From positions 1 through 59,398 of the forward strand of contig NZ_JZJL01000029.1 in assembly GCF_000971335.1 (NCBI RefSeq): 59,398 nt of DNA. The letters run 5' to 3'. The stretch is from Chromobacterium vaccinii (GTDB taxonomy: Bacteria > Pseudomonadota > Gammaproteobacteria > Burkholderiales > Chromobacteriaceae). A program made the translations under genes and the position numbers. The notes beneath the pieces were generated by a model that had not been told where the DNA came from, did not search any database, and saw only the letters and a program-made list of their open reading frames with translations. Position 1 is the stretch's first letter. Every line of letters begins with the position of its first letter. Below are positions 49,792-57,959 of the stretch, piece by piece.

Positions 49792-50760
49792 ATGACGACT
49801 CGACAAACGGCGCTGGTGGTGGGAGCGGCAGGCGGCATCGGCGGGGAGCTGGCCCGCCAGCTGCGCGACGCGGGGTGGGAAGTGCGCGGCCTGGTGCGCA
49901 GCCTGGAACAGCCGGCCTTGACGCGCGACGGAATCGTTTGGATCCGGGGCGACGCGATGCGGCCGGACGATGTGGCGCAAGCGGCCGAAGGCTGCGCGGT
50001 GATCGTCCATGCGGTGAATCCTCCCGGCTACAAGCGCTGGGCCGAGCTGGTGCTGCCGATGCTGGACAGCACCATCGCCGCGGCGAAGCGGGAGGGTGCC
50101 ACCATCGTGCTGCCCGGAACGGTGTACAACTATGGTCCGGACGCTTTTCCCATCCTCAAGGAAAACTCGCCGCAGCGCCCGCTGACGCGCAAGGGCGCGA
50201 TCCGGGTGGAGATGGAGGCCCGTCTGCGCGCCCACGCGGCCGGCGGCGGAAGGGCGCTGATCGTGCGCGCCGGAGATTTCTTCGGTCCCAAGGCCGGCAA
50301 CAACTGGTTCTCGCAAGGCCTGATCCAGCCTGGCAAGATCACCCGCCGCATCCAGAATCCGGCCATGCCCGGCATCGGCCACCAGTGGTCATACCTGCCG
50401 GATGTGGCGAGCAATATCGTAGAGCTCTTGGCGCGGCGCGAATCGCTGGAGCCGTTTGCCACTTTCCATCTGGGCGGCTATTGGGACGCGGACGGCACCC
50501 AGGTGGCGCAGGCTATCCGCCGCGCGCTGCAAAAGCACGGCGTCAACGCCAAGGTGGACGCCTTCCCCTGGTGGCTGATCCGGCTGATCGCGCCGTTCAA
50601 CGCCACGCTGCGGGAAGTGATGGAAATGCGCTACCTGTGGCGCAAGCCGGTGCGTATGGACAACGGCAAGCTGCTGGGGGTATTGGGGAGGGAGCGGGTG
50701 ACGCCGCTGGATGAGGCGGTGGAGGCGACGCTGAAGGGCTTGGGTTGCCTGCCGGGGTGA
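49792..50760 (+). CDS. NAD(P)-dependent epimerase/dehydratase-like SDR
   Basis: A 322-residue extended/atypical short-chain dehydrogenase. The cofactor motif is VVGAAGGIGGELARQL at residues 9-24 (GxxGxxG), GDAMRPDDV follows strand 3, and YNYGPD sits where the catalytic Tyr region would be, but the YxxxK pair is not obvious, so it may be NmrA-like. NWFSQGLIQPG and WSYLPDVASNIVELL belong to the epimerase family. AAGGAGCAAGATC precedes the ATG at 49792. It is probably regulated by the divergent LysR gene. Reaction not predictable. Confidence 0.85.
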   Translation: MTTRQTALVVGAAGGIGGELARQLRDAGWEVRGLVRSLEQPALTRDGIVWIRGDAMRPDDVAQAAEGCAVIVHAVNPPGYKRWAELVLPMLDSTIAAAKREGATIVLPGTVYNYGPDAFPILKENSPQRPLTRKGAIRVEMEARLRAHAAGGGRALIVRAGDFFGPKAGNNWFSQGLIQPGKITRRIQNPAMPGIGHQWSYLPDVASNIVELLARRESLEPFATFHLGGYWDADGTQVAQAIRRALQKHGVNAKVDAFPWWLIRLIAPFNATLREVMEMRYLWRKPVRMDNGKLLGVLGRERVTPLDEAVEATLKGLGCLPG

Positions 50761-51343
50761 TTGCGCGACGAGGCGGCGCCTGCGATGGCGGGCGCCGCTT
50801 CCGTTTGAGTTTGGAGAAGCAAGAGGCATGTCTGGGAGGGGTTTGTCTGGCAGTGAATGACCTGATAGCAAGCGAATATCGTGATTATTTTTAATCATTA
50901 CTGATAAAACTACCCCCTCTTTTACTTATTATATTGCCTATGTTGACGGGTTTTAATCCAGATTCATTGCATGATTTACTTAGTAGTCTGTGTAGGGTTT
51001 TGTATTGTGCATATTGAAAATATTATATAGGTTTATTTAATCACACAGTAATGTTTACGTATATTAATGCACGAACGAGTGTGTGTGGGATGTTTATACT
51101 GACTTTAAATGAGTGTCTTTTTATTTGCTCCAAGCATTGCTGAGGGATCGCAAGGATTTTTGTACAAAATAAACCTGTTCTTTATGCCAGTTTTTGCGAA
51201 TCATTGACAGATTTTGAGGGTGGGATCGCAAACTGTGCTGATGGTTAAATTGCCTTCTACGTGTAGTTGTGGCAAATTGACCATGCATAATGTATGAAAT
51301 TAGTCTGTTTTAATTTGTATAATTCAAGCAAGCGGAGTTAACC
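50761..51343 (+). promoter_or_regulatory. AT-rich control region of the PAS-LuxR/exporter operon
   Basis: This 583-bp gap has no convincing gene and is much more AT-rich than the sequence on its left from about 50870 on. GGGATCGCAA occurs twice in direct orientation (51144-51153 and 51222-51231), and TTGCGA, the inverse of its core, lies between them (51194-51199), which looks like a set of operators. TATAAT at 51318-51323 is a good -10, 20 bp before the ATG. GCGGAG at 51331-51336 is the ribosome site of the PAS-LuxR gene. Confidence 0.45.
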
Positions 51344-52084
51344 ATGCACCCTCCTTACTCGTTCAAAAATTTTTTAGAGCTAGAAACCTTTATTGACCAA
51401 TTGGAGAGTATAGGTCAAATGGCAGGGGCCAAAGATCTGCATCACAATTTTCTATATGTCAATGAGAGTTATGCGGACTTTCATGGGATATCGCGTGACG
51501 ACATTGTAGGAAGAAAATCTGAAAATATGCCTAATGGTATTTCTGTGCTATCAAAATTACTTTTTGAGCAAGACCAAATTGTATTGCACAAAAAGAAGAG
51601 GATTATTATGGGCAGTATTCACCCGCATCGCAGTGGTGACCCAAGAGCCTATAAATTTCGCAAATTCCCTGCTCTGATAAATGATAAAGACCAGATAATT
51701 CTATTTGCTGGTGAAGATTTGACCTGCGATACTACATTCTGGAGTGAAATATTGTGTGGTATTGAGCCTATGGTTAAATTTGAAAAGTTGGTTGCAGCTT
51801 CATTTAACCAACTTCAAGAGCAAAAAGAGATAAAGATTCCGCTTAACGAGAGCGAATTATCTGTTCTATGTCTTTTGTTACGTGGCGTTCCAGTTAAGCG
51901 AATTGCAGGGCTTTTTGATCTTACCACTCGCGCTATTGAAAATAGGGTGGAGTCACTAAAAGACAAATTTGGTGCTTTAAATCAGCAGAACTTGATTGAT
52001 GTGGCAAGAAGGATGGGGTATCAGTCTCTTCTTTCGCGTGCGATTTTCAAAGAGCACATGACTTATAATCTGCTGGTTGAATAA
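51344..52084 (+). CDS. PAS-LuxR transcriptional regulator
   Basis: A 246-residue regulator. The N-terminal PAS fold is suggested by HHNFLYVNESYADFHGISRDDIVGRKSENMP (residues 33-64) with strands up to FAGEDLTCD. The C-terminal helix-turn-helix is LuxR-like: LNESELSVLCLLLRGVPVKRIAGLFDLTTRAIENRVESLKDKFG (about residues 167-212). The same layout occurs in PAS-LuxR regulators that sense a small molecule or redox cue. Codon use is AT-rich and unlike the core genes. Its stop is 1 bp from the start of the EamA gene, so the two form an operon. Confidence 0.87.
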   Translation: MHPPYSFKNFLELETFIDQLESIGQMAGAKDLHHNFLYVNESYADFHGISRDDIVGRKSENMPNGISVLSKLLFEQDQIVLHKKKRIIMGSIHPHRSGDPRAYKFRKFPALINDKDQIILFAGEDLTCDTTFWSEILCGIEPMVKFEKLVAASFNQLQEQKEIKIPLNESELSVLCLLLRGVPVKRIAGLFDLTTRAIENRVESLKDKFGALNQQNLIDVARRMGYQSLLSRAIFKEHMTYNLLVE

Positions 52085-52085
52085 C

Positions 52086-52976
52086 ATGAAGCTCAGCAAA
52101 GCCATACTCATTGTTCTTCTTTCTACTGGCATCTTTGGCTTTAACTATGTTGCCGCAAAGGTCAGCTCTGTCCGTATTGATCCCGTCGAAACGGCTATGC
52201 TTCGTGTAGCTTTTGCAGCTCTACCTGCATGCCTATTCTTACGGCTCAAGAAAGATGAATTCCTTTATGTCTTGCTCTATGGGGTTGCGTTTGCTTTAGG
52301 GTTATTCTTATTCTTCAAAGGGCTTAAGACAGGTATCGATGCGGGTATTTCCTCCGTGATCATGCAGGCGGGTTCATTATTTACGGCAGCAGGGGGGATT
52401 TTGATATTAAAAGAGAGGTGGAACAAGTTTAATGTTATTGGCTGTTTGATTGCAATGTTTGGCATCTATTCCATTTCTAAGATTAAAGAAGGTGGGATCA
52501 ATGTTGCCGGCATTGCTTTTGTTCTGGGCTCGGCATTCAGTTGGACCTTTGCTAACTTGTCAGTCCGGATGTCCAGAACTGAACGCCCGCTAGCATTTGT
52601 GTCCTGGGGAAGTTTGGTTTCTGCTGTGTTGTTATTTGTAATTAATCTTTCTGGTGAGAGATCTATCTTATCCACGATTGGTCAGATCGATCAGCAGGCT
52701 TGGCTAGCAATCGCGTTTCAAGGGTATGTGACGACATTGATTGGTTATGGCCTTTGGACGTTGTTGTTAAGCCAAAATCAGTTAGTTTTGAGCGCGCCTA
52801 GCTATTTACTCGTGCCGGGGTTTGCGTTATTCTTCTCTCATATTGTACTGGGAGAGGCAATCACAGCAGAGAGAGTTTTGTTCTCCCTTGTCGTTGTCGC
52901 GGGCATCATTATTAATGCAAGCGCTCAAAATCTGAGTACGTTGGGAGAAAAGAAAAAACCTGTAATGATAACATAG
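52086..52976 (+). CDS. EamA family exporter in the AT-rich island
   Basis: A 296-residue membrane protein with ten predicted helices in two EamA halves: IFGFNYVAAKVSSVRIDPVETAMLRVAFAALP and GIDAGISSVIMQAGSLFTAAGGILILKERWN in the first, VLGSAFSWTFANLSVRMSRTERP and YLLVPGFALFFSHIVLGEAI in the second. Members export amino acids or other small metabolites. It begins 1 bp after the PAS-LuxR stop, so the regulator probably controls this exporter. AT-rich, like its partner, so the pair was probably acquired together. Substrate unknown. Confidence 0.88.
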   Translation: MKLSKAILIVLLSTGIFGFNYVAAKVSSVRIDPVETAMLRVAFAALPACLFLRLKKDEFLYVLLYGVAFALGLFLFFKGLKTGIDAGISSVIMQAGSLFTAAGGILILKERWNKFNVIGCLIAMFGIYSISKIKEGGINVAGIAFVLGSAFSWTFANLSVRMSRTERPLAFVSWGSLVSAVLLFVINLSGERSILSTIGQIDQQAWLAIAFQGYVTTLIGYGLWTLLLSQNQLVLSAPSYLLVPGFALFFSHIVLGEAITAERVLFSLVVVAGIIINASAQNLSTLGEKKKPVMIT

Positions 52977-53002
52977 CTTTATTGTGCTGATAAGGTGGTT
53001 TT

Positions 53003-53027
53003 CCCCCCTTTTTAATACAAAGGGGGG
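53003..53027. terminator. Hairpin between the exporter and the orphan small gene
   Basis: CCCCCCTTT and AAAGGGGGG form a perfect 9-bp stem with a 7-nt loop, 26 bp after the exporter stop and 45 bp before the next ATG. No T run follows on the plus strand. Confidence 0.55.
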
Positions 53028-53072
53028 AGCTACAATAGCTATATTAAAACTTTGATTTGTTGGAGTTTGAAT

Positions 53073-53534
53073 ATGGCTGATGCAAAACAATTACTGTTGG
53101 AAAATTTCCAGTCAGAATTTTGTCAGATCGTAGCAAATCACATCCAAGATCATCTAAATCCATCAGAGTGGGAGCAGCTGCTGGCACTCGCACAAAGTGG
53201 AATTCCACATTCTCCAGAGCTTTCCTTTACAGCCTTTGATTCCATTGAAAGGCGAGTTCGTCATTTGACCTTTATAGAAAACATCTCGCCCTTGGAGATG
53301 TTGTCTGCGCCTCATTTCTATCAACGTTTACAGATCATTGGCACGCTGCATGGCCAGCCTGTTTGCTATTTCTCTGGAAGTGGTATTTATCAATGGAGTT
53401 TGACCCCTGATGGCGACTCTTTAAGCTTCTGGCTTACTTACCCTGTCTATCCACCTGGCTGGCCGAATGATGATAATTTGGACTTGCCTTTTCAGCTTCA
53501 AGGTTCTGAATTTGACTTAAAGTGGTTGATGTAA
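53073..53534 (+). CDS. Orphan acidic hypothetical protein next to the Tle1 effector
   Basis: A 153-residue soluble acidic protein; I do not recognise the family. The first half is helical (LLLENFQSEFCQIVANHIQDHLNPSEWEQLLALAQ), the second half strand-like and rich in Trp, Tyr and Pro (GIYQWSLTPDGDSLSFWLTYPVYPPGWPND). GGAG 8 bp upstream supports the ATG at 53073 over 53052. It is AT-rich, convergent with the Tle1 gene and ends 340 bp from it. Size, acidity and place fit a cytosolic immunity protein, but there is no direct evidence. Confidence 0.75.
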   Translation: MADAKQLLLENFQSEFCQIVANHIQDHLNPSEWEQLLALAQSGIPHSPELSFTAFDSIERRVRHLTFIENISPLEMLSAPHFYQRLQIIGTLHGQPVCYFSGSGIYQWSLTPDGDSLSFWLTYPVYPPGWPNDDNLDLPFQLQGSEFDLKWLM

Positions 53535-53645
53535 GCTATATGGGGGCGTGTGTAAAGAAATGGTAGGCCGTTTCGGAAGAAGAAGCGATGTTGTAGGAAG
53601 GAAGAGGGAGCAGTGGTAGAAGTAAATGGGGCGCTGTAAAGAAAG

Positions 53646-53670
53646 CAGCCACAAGCATGTGGCTGTTTTT
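53646..53670 (+). terminator. Terminator after the orphan small gene
   Basis: CAGCCACA, AGCA and TGTGGCTG form an 8-bp stem ending in five T. The remaining spacer to 53874 is AT-rich with no gene I can support; CGGTA/TACCG around GCGA (53811-53824) is a minor inverted repeat. Confidence 0.85.
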
Positions 53671-53874
53671 ATAGGCGTTATATAGTTGTACGGGCATTAT
53701 ATTAGGTATCTATCCCTTTGGGCCACTTTTGCGGCCTTTTTACCCTCACTTATAATGGAGGGCGTGCTACTAACATACACCTATCGGACTTGTCTAGCAA
53801 CGATATAAAGGCGGTAGCGATACCGTTTGATATCACATGATTTTTTCTGTTGCTGCTAGGTGTTGGGACAAAAC

Positions 53875-56010
53875 TTAAAGACTCTGGAGTTGATCTCGGA
53901 ACTTTACGCCAAGCTGGAACATATCTTGCTGATGAGTCTTCTCTAGCTTATCGGTCGGCAGTCCTTGGCCTTTCAGGATGGTTTTTTGGTTTTCAAAAAC
54001 AAGATTACGTATCCTGACTTGTTCTTTATAGTCGTAGGCAAGCTGTTCTTGGCGGCCTTTCAGCGTGTCGCGCGCGAGGAAATCAATTGAGCTGGTCGTT
54101 TTGGCATAGCGTTCGTAGCGGCCTACGAACGTTGCACGTTGATGGGCATGTCCGCCAATCTCACGGCGGGTATTCGTCATTGCTGATGCGACCCGACCGC
54201 CGGCGCCATCCCCTTTGACCAGATCGGAATAATCACTATCCGTCACTACGGGATAATTTGAGCTATCGATTTTATTGGGGTCAGTTGAGTCTCCTGGCGC
54301 GCACTTTACTAATTTCTGTTCGAATGGGCTAAGTTTCTTTGGCGTTAGGCCGGTGGCAGGGTTGTATATTACGCTCTTGCTCTTATACCTTGCATCTGCG
54401 ATGCGTTGTTGTCGCTGCCATGCCGTTGTCGGGCCGATCATATAGAATGAGGCATGAGAGTCGTGAAGATGTTGATCAAAGAAATCATGAACATCCTTCG
54501 GAACGGGTTGCTTGCCCTCTTCCGATTGCAGCCGCAATAGCTCAGCAGCTTCATTAAATTCGCTTTCTACTATGCGCGCTCTGGATAGGTCACCTTGCCA
54601 ATCTTTTTCACTGGCGCGCATGTCCTCTAAGTCCTGCTTGTCGGAGCGCGAGCTGCGCTGTGTATTCCCTTTGCTAAGCTGTTGAATGCAATCTTGCTGC
54701 ATAAATTTCGGGCTGGTAGCAATACGCCAATGCCAATATTTTTTCAAATGGGCATATAGCGCTTCTTCTACAATACGGCCGCCTGGATTCGCCCATGCCA
54801 TGTAAGCGTTGAAACGTTTGATTACCAGTGGATCTATTTCAAAATCTTTATGAACAGGCAAGTTCGTTAATGATGAAAGTGCCAATAACGGAACACCTGC
54901 GGCTCTTGCATCGTTATACATATTAAGTAGAGGAACTTGGCTAAGTAGCTTACTTCTGCTGCCTACCGCTTTTCCTTGATCACCTGGGCCATAGCCACCT
55001 CCAACATCGGAGTGAGAGCCTGGATACACAACTTCAACCGCATTCAGGGGCATGCTGCCATCTTCATGCCGAATGCTGGTTAGAGGGAAAGAGTACCGCA
55101 CTTCATGAGCGGCCACGTAATGTCGGCATTGTTTCGTGAAACTGGTCACTTTTAACATATCCGGCGTTGCCCAGCTGTTCTGCCCATCTACGACACCATT
55201 CGCTGAGCGGCCGGGCGACCTGCCTAAGCCTGGCGTTGAGTGTGCCATCCCGACGGATGCAACAGTGTCAAATATCCCTAAAAAATAAAGACGAATTGGA
55301 ACACAGCCGGCAAATAGCCAAGTATCGCCCTGGCGTTTACAAGATAATTCTAGCCAGCGGCAAAATACTCTTGCTAGTGCTGCGCCACGTGAGAATCCAA
55401 AGACAGCAATGTTAACGATCTCTATTTTTGGGGTATTCTTATTGTTTCCTATTGAGGCGGCTAACTTTTTTTGTACGGCATCAAGCGAAGAAAGATCAGG
55501 AAATCGAGGGTTTGGATTTCTATCTTTTGCGACCTTTAGTTCTTTTTTGTAATCACTATCGTAAAATATTGGCTTGTCGGTAAGGCTCAGGCTAATTGAG
55601 TTGCATAGTCGATAATAGGCATAGCTTAATCTCGCTTGCCCACCGGCTGCCATCGATAGTCCAAGATCATCCGGTTCATCTTCGCCAATTAATTTGAAAA
55701 TGGTCCCGACGCCTTGCATGTAATAGGAATAATGATGTGTTGCTCGTTCAGTCTTGGAAGTTTCAAATAAGCTGACAATATTAGAGTGATCGCAAAGACT
55801 TCTTTGTTTGCCTTTAGATGTCGGTTCTGATAAGTCTCGATCTCTATTGTTATTTGTGCCATCAAAGAAAAAGCTTACCCAAAGATTATGTTTGCATTCA
55901 GGTTTAATTTTTCCATTGCTATCTGTTAGATCGGATTTATTCTTGAAGCGCGTAGCTATTTGTGCTTTGCTTTCTTTTGCAATGGGCGCGGATGCATTGA
56001 TGATGCTCAT
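53875..56010 (-). CDS. Tle1-type phospholipase effector (DUF2235)
   Basis: A 711-residue predicted type VI lipase effector. The alpha/beta-hydrolase core carries the nucleophile elbow FGFSRGAAL (GxSxG; Ser near residue 209), the Asp region FLGIFDTVASVG near 250, and the His region GSHSDVGGGYGPG near 332, matching the DUF2235/Tle1 layout. An early FFFDGTNNNRDRDL (about residues 47-60) is also conserved in DUF2235. The rest is long and helical, with no fused VgrG or PAAR domain, so delivery should be via the VgrG at 57960 with the DUF4123 adaptor. It would cleave membrane phospholipids in rival cells. Its start overlaps the stop of the preceding immunity gene by 4 bp. AT-rich. Confidence 0.9.
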   Translation of the reverse strand: MSIINASAPIAKESKAQIATRFKNKSDLTDSNGKIKPECKHNLWVSFFFDGTNNNRDRDLSEPTSKGKQRSLCDHSNIVSLFETSKTERATHHYSYYMQGVGTIFKLIGEDEPDDLGLSMAAGGQARLSYAYYRLCNSISLSLTDKPIFYDSDYKKELKVAKDRNPNPRFPDLSSLDAVQKKLAASIGNNKNTPKIEIVNIAVFGFSRGAALARVFCRWLELSCKRQGDTWLFAGCVPIRLYFLGIFDTVASVGMAHSTPGLGRSPGRSANGVVDGQNSWATPDMLKVTSFTKQCRHYVAAHEVRYSFPLTSIRHEDGSMPLNAVEVVYPGSHSDVGGGYGPGDQGKAVGSRSKLLSQVPLLNMYNDARAAGVPLLALSSLTNLPVHKDFEIDPLVIKRFNAYMAWANPGGRIVEEALYAHLKKYWHWRIATSPKFMQQDCIQQLSKGNTQRSSRSDKQDLEDMRASEKDWQGDLSRARIVESEFNEAAELLRLQSEEGKQPVPKDVHDFFDQHLHDSHASFYMIGPTTAWQRQQRIADARYKSKSVIYNPATGLTPKKLSPFEQKLVKCAPGDSTDPNKIDSSNYPVVTDSDYSDLVKGDGAGGRVASAMTNTRREIGGHAHQRATFVGRYERYAKTTSSIDFLARDTLKGRQEQLAYDYKEQVRIRNLVFENQKTILKGQGLPTDKLEKTHQQDMFQLGVKFRDQLQSL

Positions 56011-56537
56011 TCGGATGCCCCTGTTTTTTTTCGTTTAACGGGCCACTGGTTTTCAATTGGTCTTGTGCCGATAGCGAGTAAATCACCAAACTCTTCTCTT
56101 GATGGATGTTCTGCGTATGAGAAGTTGGCGCCATCAGCATAAGCTCTAACTTCATCATTGGGCAAAAATGCTAGTTGTAGCTCAGCTACGGTAGTGGAGT
56201 TGTATTGGTGAACTTGAACAATTTTCCGTTTTGATACTTGGATAATTGCACCATTTTTATCACGCTTATTGCAATCTATTGTGGCATGTACGCATGCGTT
56301 ACGCTCCCAATCAACAGTCACTGTAGTGCCTGGTTTGTATGTTCTAGGTAAAGTAACCCATCCGGCAGATCCGCCACCTTCGTTTGTTCTGGCCAAGCCA
56401 GCCCATTTTCCATTTACCCAAACTGAATTTATATCATGTTCCGTAAAATTGAAGGCGCTGACAGGAACGCCTATTGGCTCTTCTTTGCAGCCTGATAGAA
56501 GTATTATCGAAATGAAGAGAATGATATATTGTTTCAA
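56007..56537 (-). CDS. DUF3304-type immunity lipoprotein, copy 2
   Basis: A 176-residue lipoprotein with lipobox ILLSGC (Cys17). The mature part has the DUF3304 pattern VPVSAFNFTEHDINSVWVNGKW, then GGGSAGWVTLPRTYKPGTTVTVDWERNAC, two further Cys and FLPNDEVRAYADG. Members are periplasmic immunity proteins (Tli) that neutralise Tle1-type phospholipases. It overlaps the Tle1 gene by 4 bp downstream and its upstream paralogue by 4 bp. Roughly 40% identical by eye to that paralogue, so the two may guard against different toxin variants. Confidence 0.85.
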   Translation of the reverse strand: MKQYIILFISIILLSGCKEEPIGVPVSAFNFTEHDINSVWVNGKWAGLARTNEGGGSAGWVTLPRTYKPGTTVTVDWERNACVHATIDCNKRDKNGAIIQVSKRKIVQVHQYNSTTVAELQLAFLPNDEVRAYADGANFSYAEHPSREEFGDLLAIGTRPIENQWPVKRKKTGASE

Positions 56538-57091
56538 TTTGCATCCTTTAACTTATTATTTTGCTTTTCGGACTGTAAAGCATCTATCTTTGATTTAGGC
56601 CATATCCTCTCAAGCGGCCTTGGGCCATCTTCTATCAGTGGGCCAAATTCTTTATGGGATGGATGCTCCTTATGGAGGAGAGACATATTTCCAACGTAAA
56701 TTCGTGCATCATCATTTGGCAATAAAACAACCTGTACCTCTGCCATCGTCTCCCCATCATATGGGGGGACGACTACTGTCTTTCTTTTAGTTGTTAGAAT
56801 GAATCCACCGCTGGCATCTCTTTTTTCACACTCTGGAGTGTCATGGATACAAACGCTCCTCTCCCATTCAAGTTTTACAGAAGTTCCTGGCGTGTACTTT
56901 CTTGGCAAGGTAATTGATCCTGCAATTCCACCCCCTCCATTTACACTTGGGCCGCCTACCCAATGCCCATCAGCCCACGCCATGCTAATGTCGTGGTTTG
57001 TATAGTTGTATGCACCTACTGGGACTGCAAGCATTTCGTCTTTGCATCCGGTGAGTATGACTATAAAGGATAGGAAAAATAGAATACGCAT
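56534..57091 (-). CDS. DUF3304-type immunity lipoprotein, copy 1
   Basis: A 185-residue lipoprotein with lipobox IVILTGC (Cys16) and the same DUF3304 domain: VPVGAYNYTNHDISMAWADGHWVGG, GGGGIAGSITLPRKYTPGTSVKLEWERSVC and LLPNDDARIYVG, ending in a Lys/Asn-rich tail the other copy lacks. It follows the DUF4123 gene by 16 bp. As the first of two tandem paralogues it could be an extra immunity gene retained after toxin exchange. Both should sit in the periplasm, where an incoming phospholipase would act. Confidence 0.85.
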   Translation of the reverse strand: MRILFFLSFIVILTGCKDEMLAVPVGAYNYTNHDISMAWADGHWVGGPSVNGGGGIAGSITLPRKYTPGTSVKLEWERSVCIHDTPECEKRDASGGFILTTKRKTVVVPPYDGETMAEVQVVLLPNDDARIYVGNMSLLHKEHPSHKEFGPLIEDGPRPLERIWPKSKIDALQSEKQNNKLKDAN

Positions 57092-57107
57092 TTTTTACCC
57101 GAGAATT

Positions 57108-57956
57108 CTATTCTGATAGCGCAGAGACTAGGAGTTGTCCCTTGCGGGTTCGATTCCAATACTCTTGCCACTCCGCTTCTTGATGGAAGCTATCGCCTTG
57201 CACAAAGGCAAAAGAGGCAAAAAGCGCTTGGCTCGGTTCATCATGAATGCCATAGCTACTCATCGCTTCAGCCAGCTGGCCAAGACGCAGATGAAGCGAT
57301 GCCGGCGTTTCGTCCTGGGGCAGCTCCACTTCATAGTGCGCGAGGATCGGCGGGAGCATGTCCGGCCGGGAGCGGTCCATCATTCTATCGAATTGCGCTT
57401 GCGTAAACTCCAGCGGTTCCCACGGTTCCGGAATCTCGGGCGTGTCGCGGAGTGTTGCCGCTTCCCATTCGCCAGTGCGGCCGATCCAGCCCCAGCGCGC
57501 AACCTGGGAGGCGAGCAGCGTCAATTGCGCGTCCGACATCAGCGGCAGCACGTTGGCAAGCGTGTGGGTGTCGGCAAACCGCAGCAGCAGCTTTTGCCCG
57601 TCGTCGGTGCGGAAGTCGCTGAGCCAGTGCCAGAACGCGCTATCCGGGACGGCGCGGCGGAACTCCACCACGCTGAGCAGCGGGCGGCCGGACGTGATGG
57701 CCAGCCATTCGGGCCACCAGTCTTGCAGATGCAGCGGCTGCGTCCAGATCAGCGGGCCGAAGTCTTCCAGCTCAGCCATTGGGCTGTGGTCTAGCGCTCG
57801 TTGCCAAGGCTGGCCATGGCGCAGCAGCCAGCGCTTTTCCTTGGCGCTGAGCTGGCTGCCGTCCATCAGCCAGCAGTAATGGCCGTCCTCGTTTTTGGCC
57901 ATCCATTGATGCAACTGCGGCAGCAACTCCGGGGCGTGGTGATTCTGCAGGAACAT
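57108..57956 (-). CDS. DUF4123 type VI effector adaptor
   Basis: A 282-residue cytosolic protein of the DUF4123 (Tap/TEC) family, which loads a cognate effector onto VgrG. Family features: YCWLMDGSQL near residue 26, LEDFGPLIWTQP, LLSVVEFRRAVPDSAFWHWLSDFRTDDGQKLLLRFADTHTLANVL and an aromatic W-rich tail around GWIGRTGEWEA. It starts 3 bp after the VgrG stop and precedes the immunity and Tle1 genes, so its cargo is most likely the Tle1 protein. GC-rich like VgrG, unlike the genes after it. Confidence 0.88.
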   Translation of the reverse strand: MFLQNHHAPELLPQLHQWMAKNEDGHYCWLMDGSQLSAKEKRWLLRHGQPWQRALDHSPMAELEDFGPLIWTQPLHLQDWWPEWLAITSGRPLLSVVEFRRAVPDSAFWHWLSDFRTDDGQKLLLRFADTHTLANVLPLMSDAQLTLLASQVARWGWIGRTGEWEAATLRDTPEIPEPWEPLEFTQAQFDRMMDRSRPDMLPPILAHYEVELPQDETPASLHLRLGQLAEAMSSYGIHDEPSQALFASFAFVQGDSFHQEAEWQEYWNRTRKGQLLVSALSE

Positions 57957-57959
57957 GGC

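Noticed and set aside
53671-53874. Attachment site at the edge of the AT-rich island
   Set aside because: Only a 5-bp inverted repeat is present, there is no integrase, and no matching direct repeat at the other edge was found.
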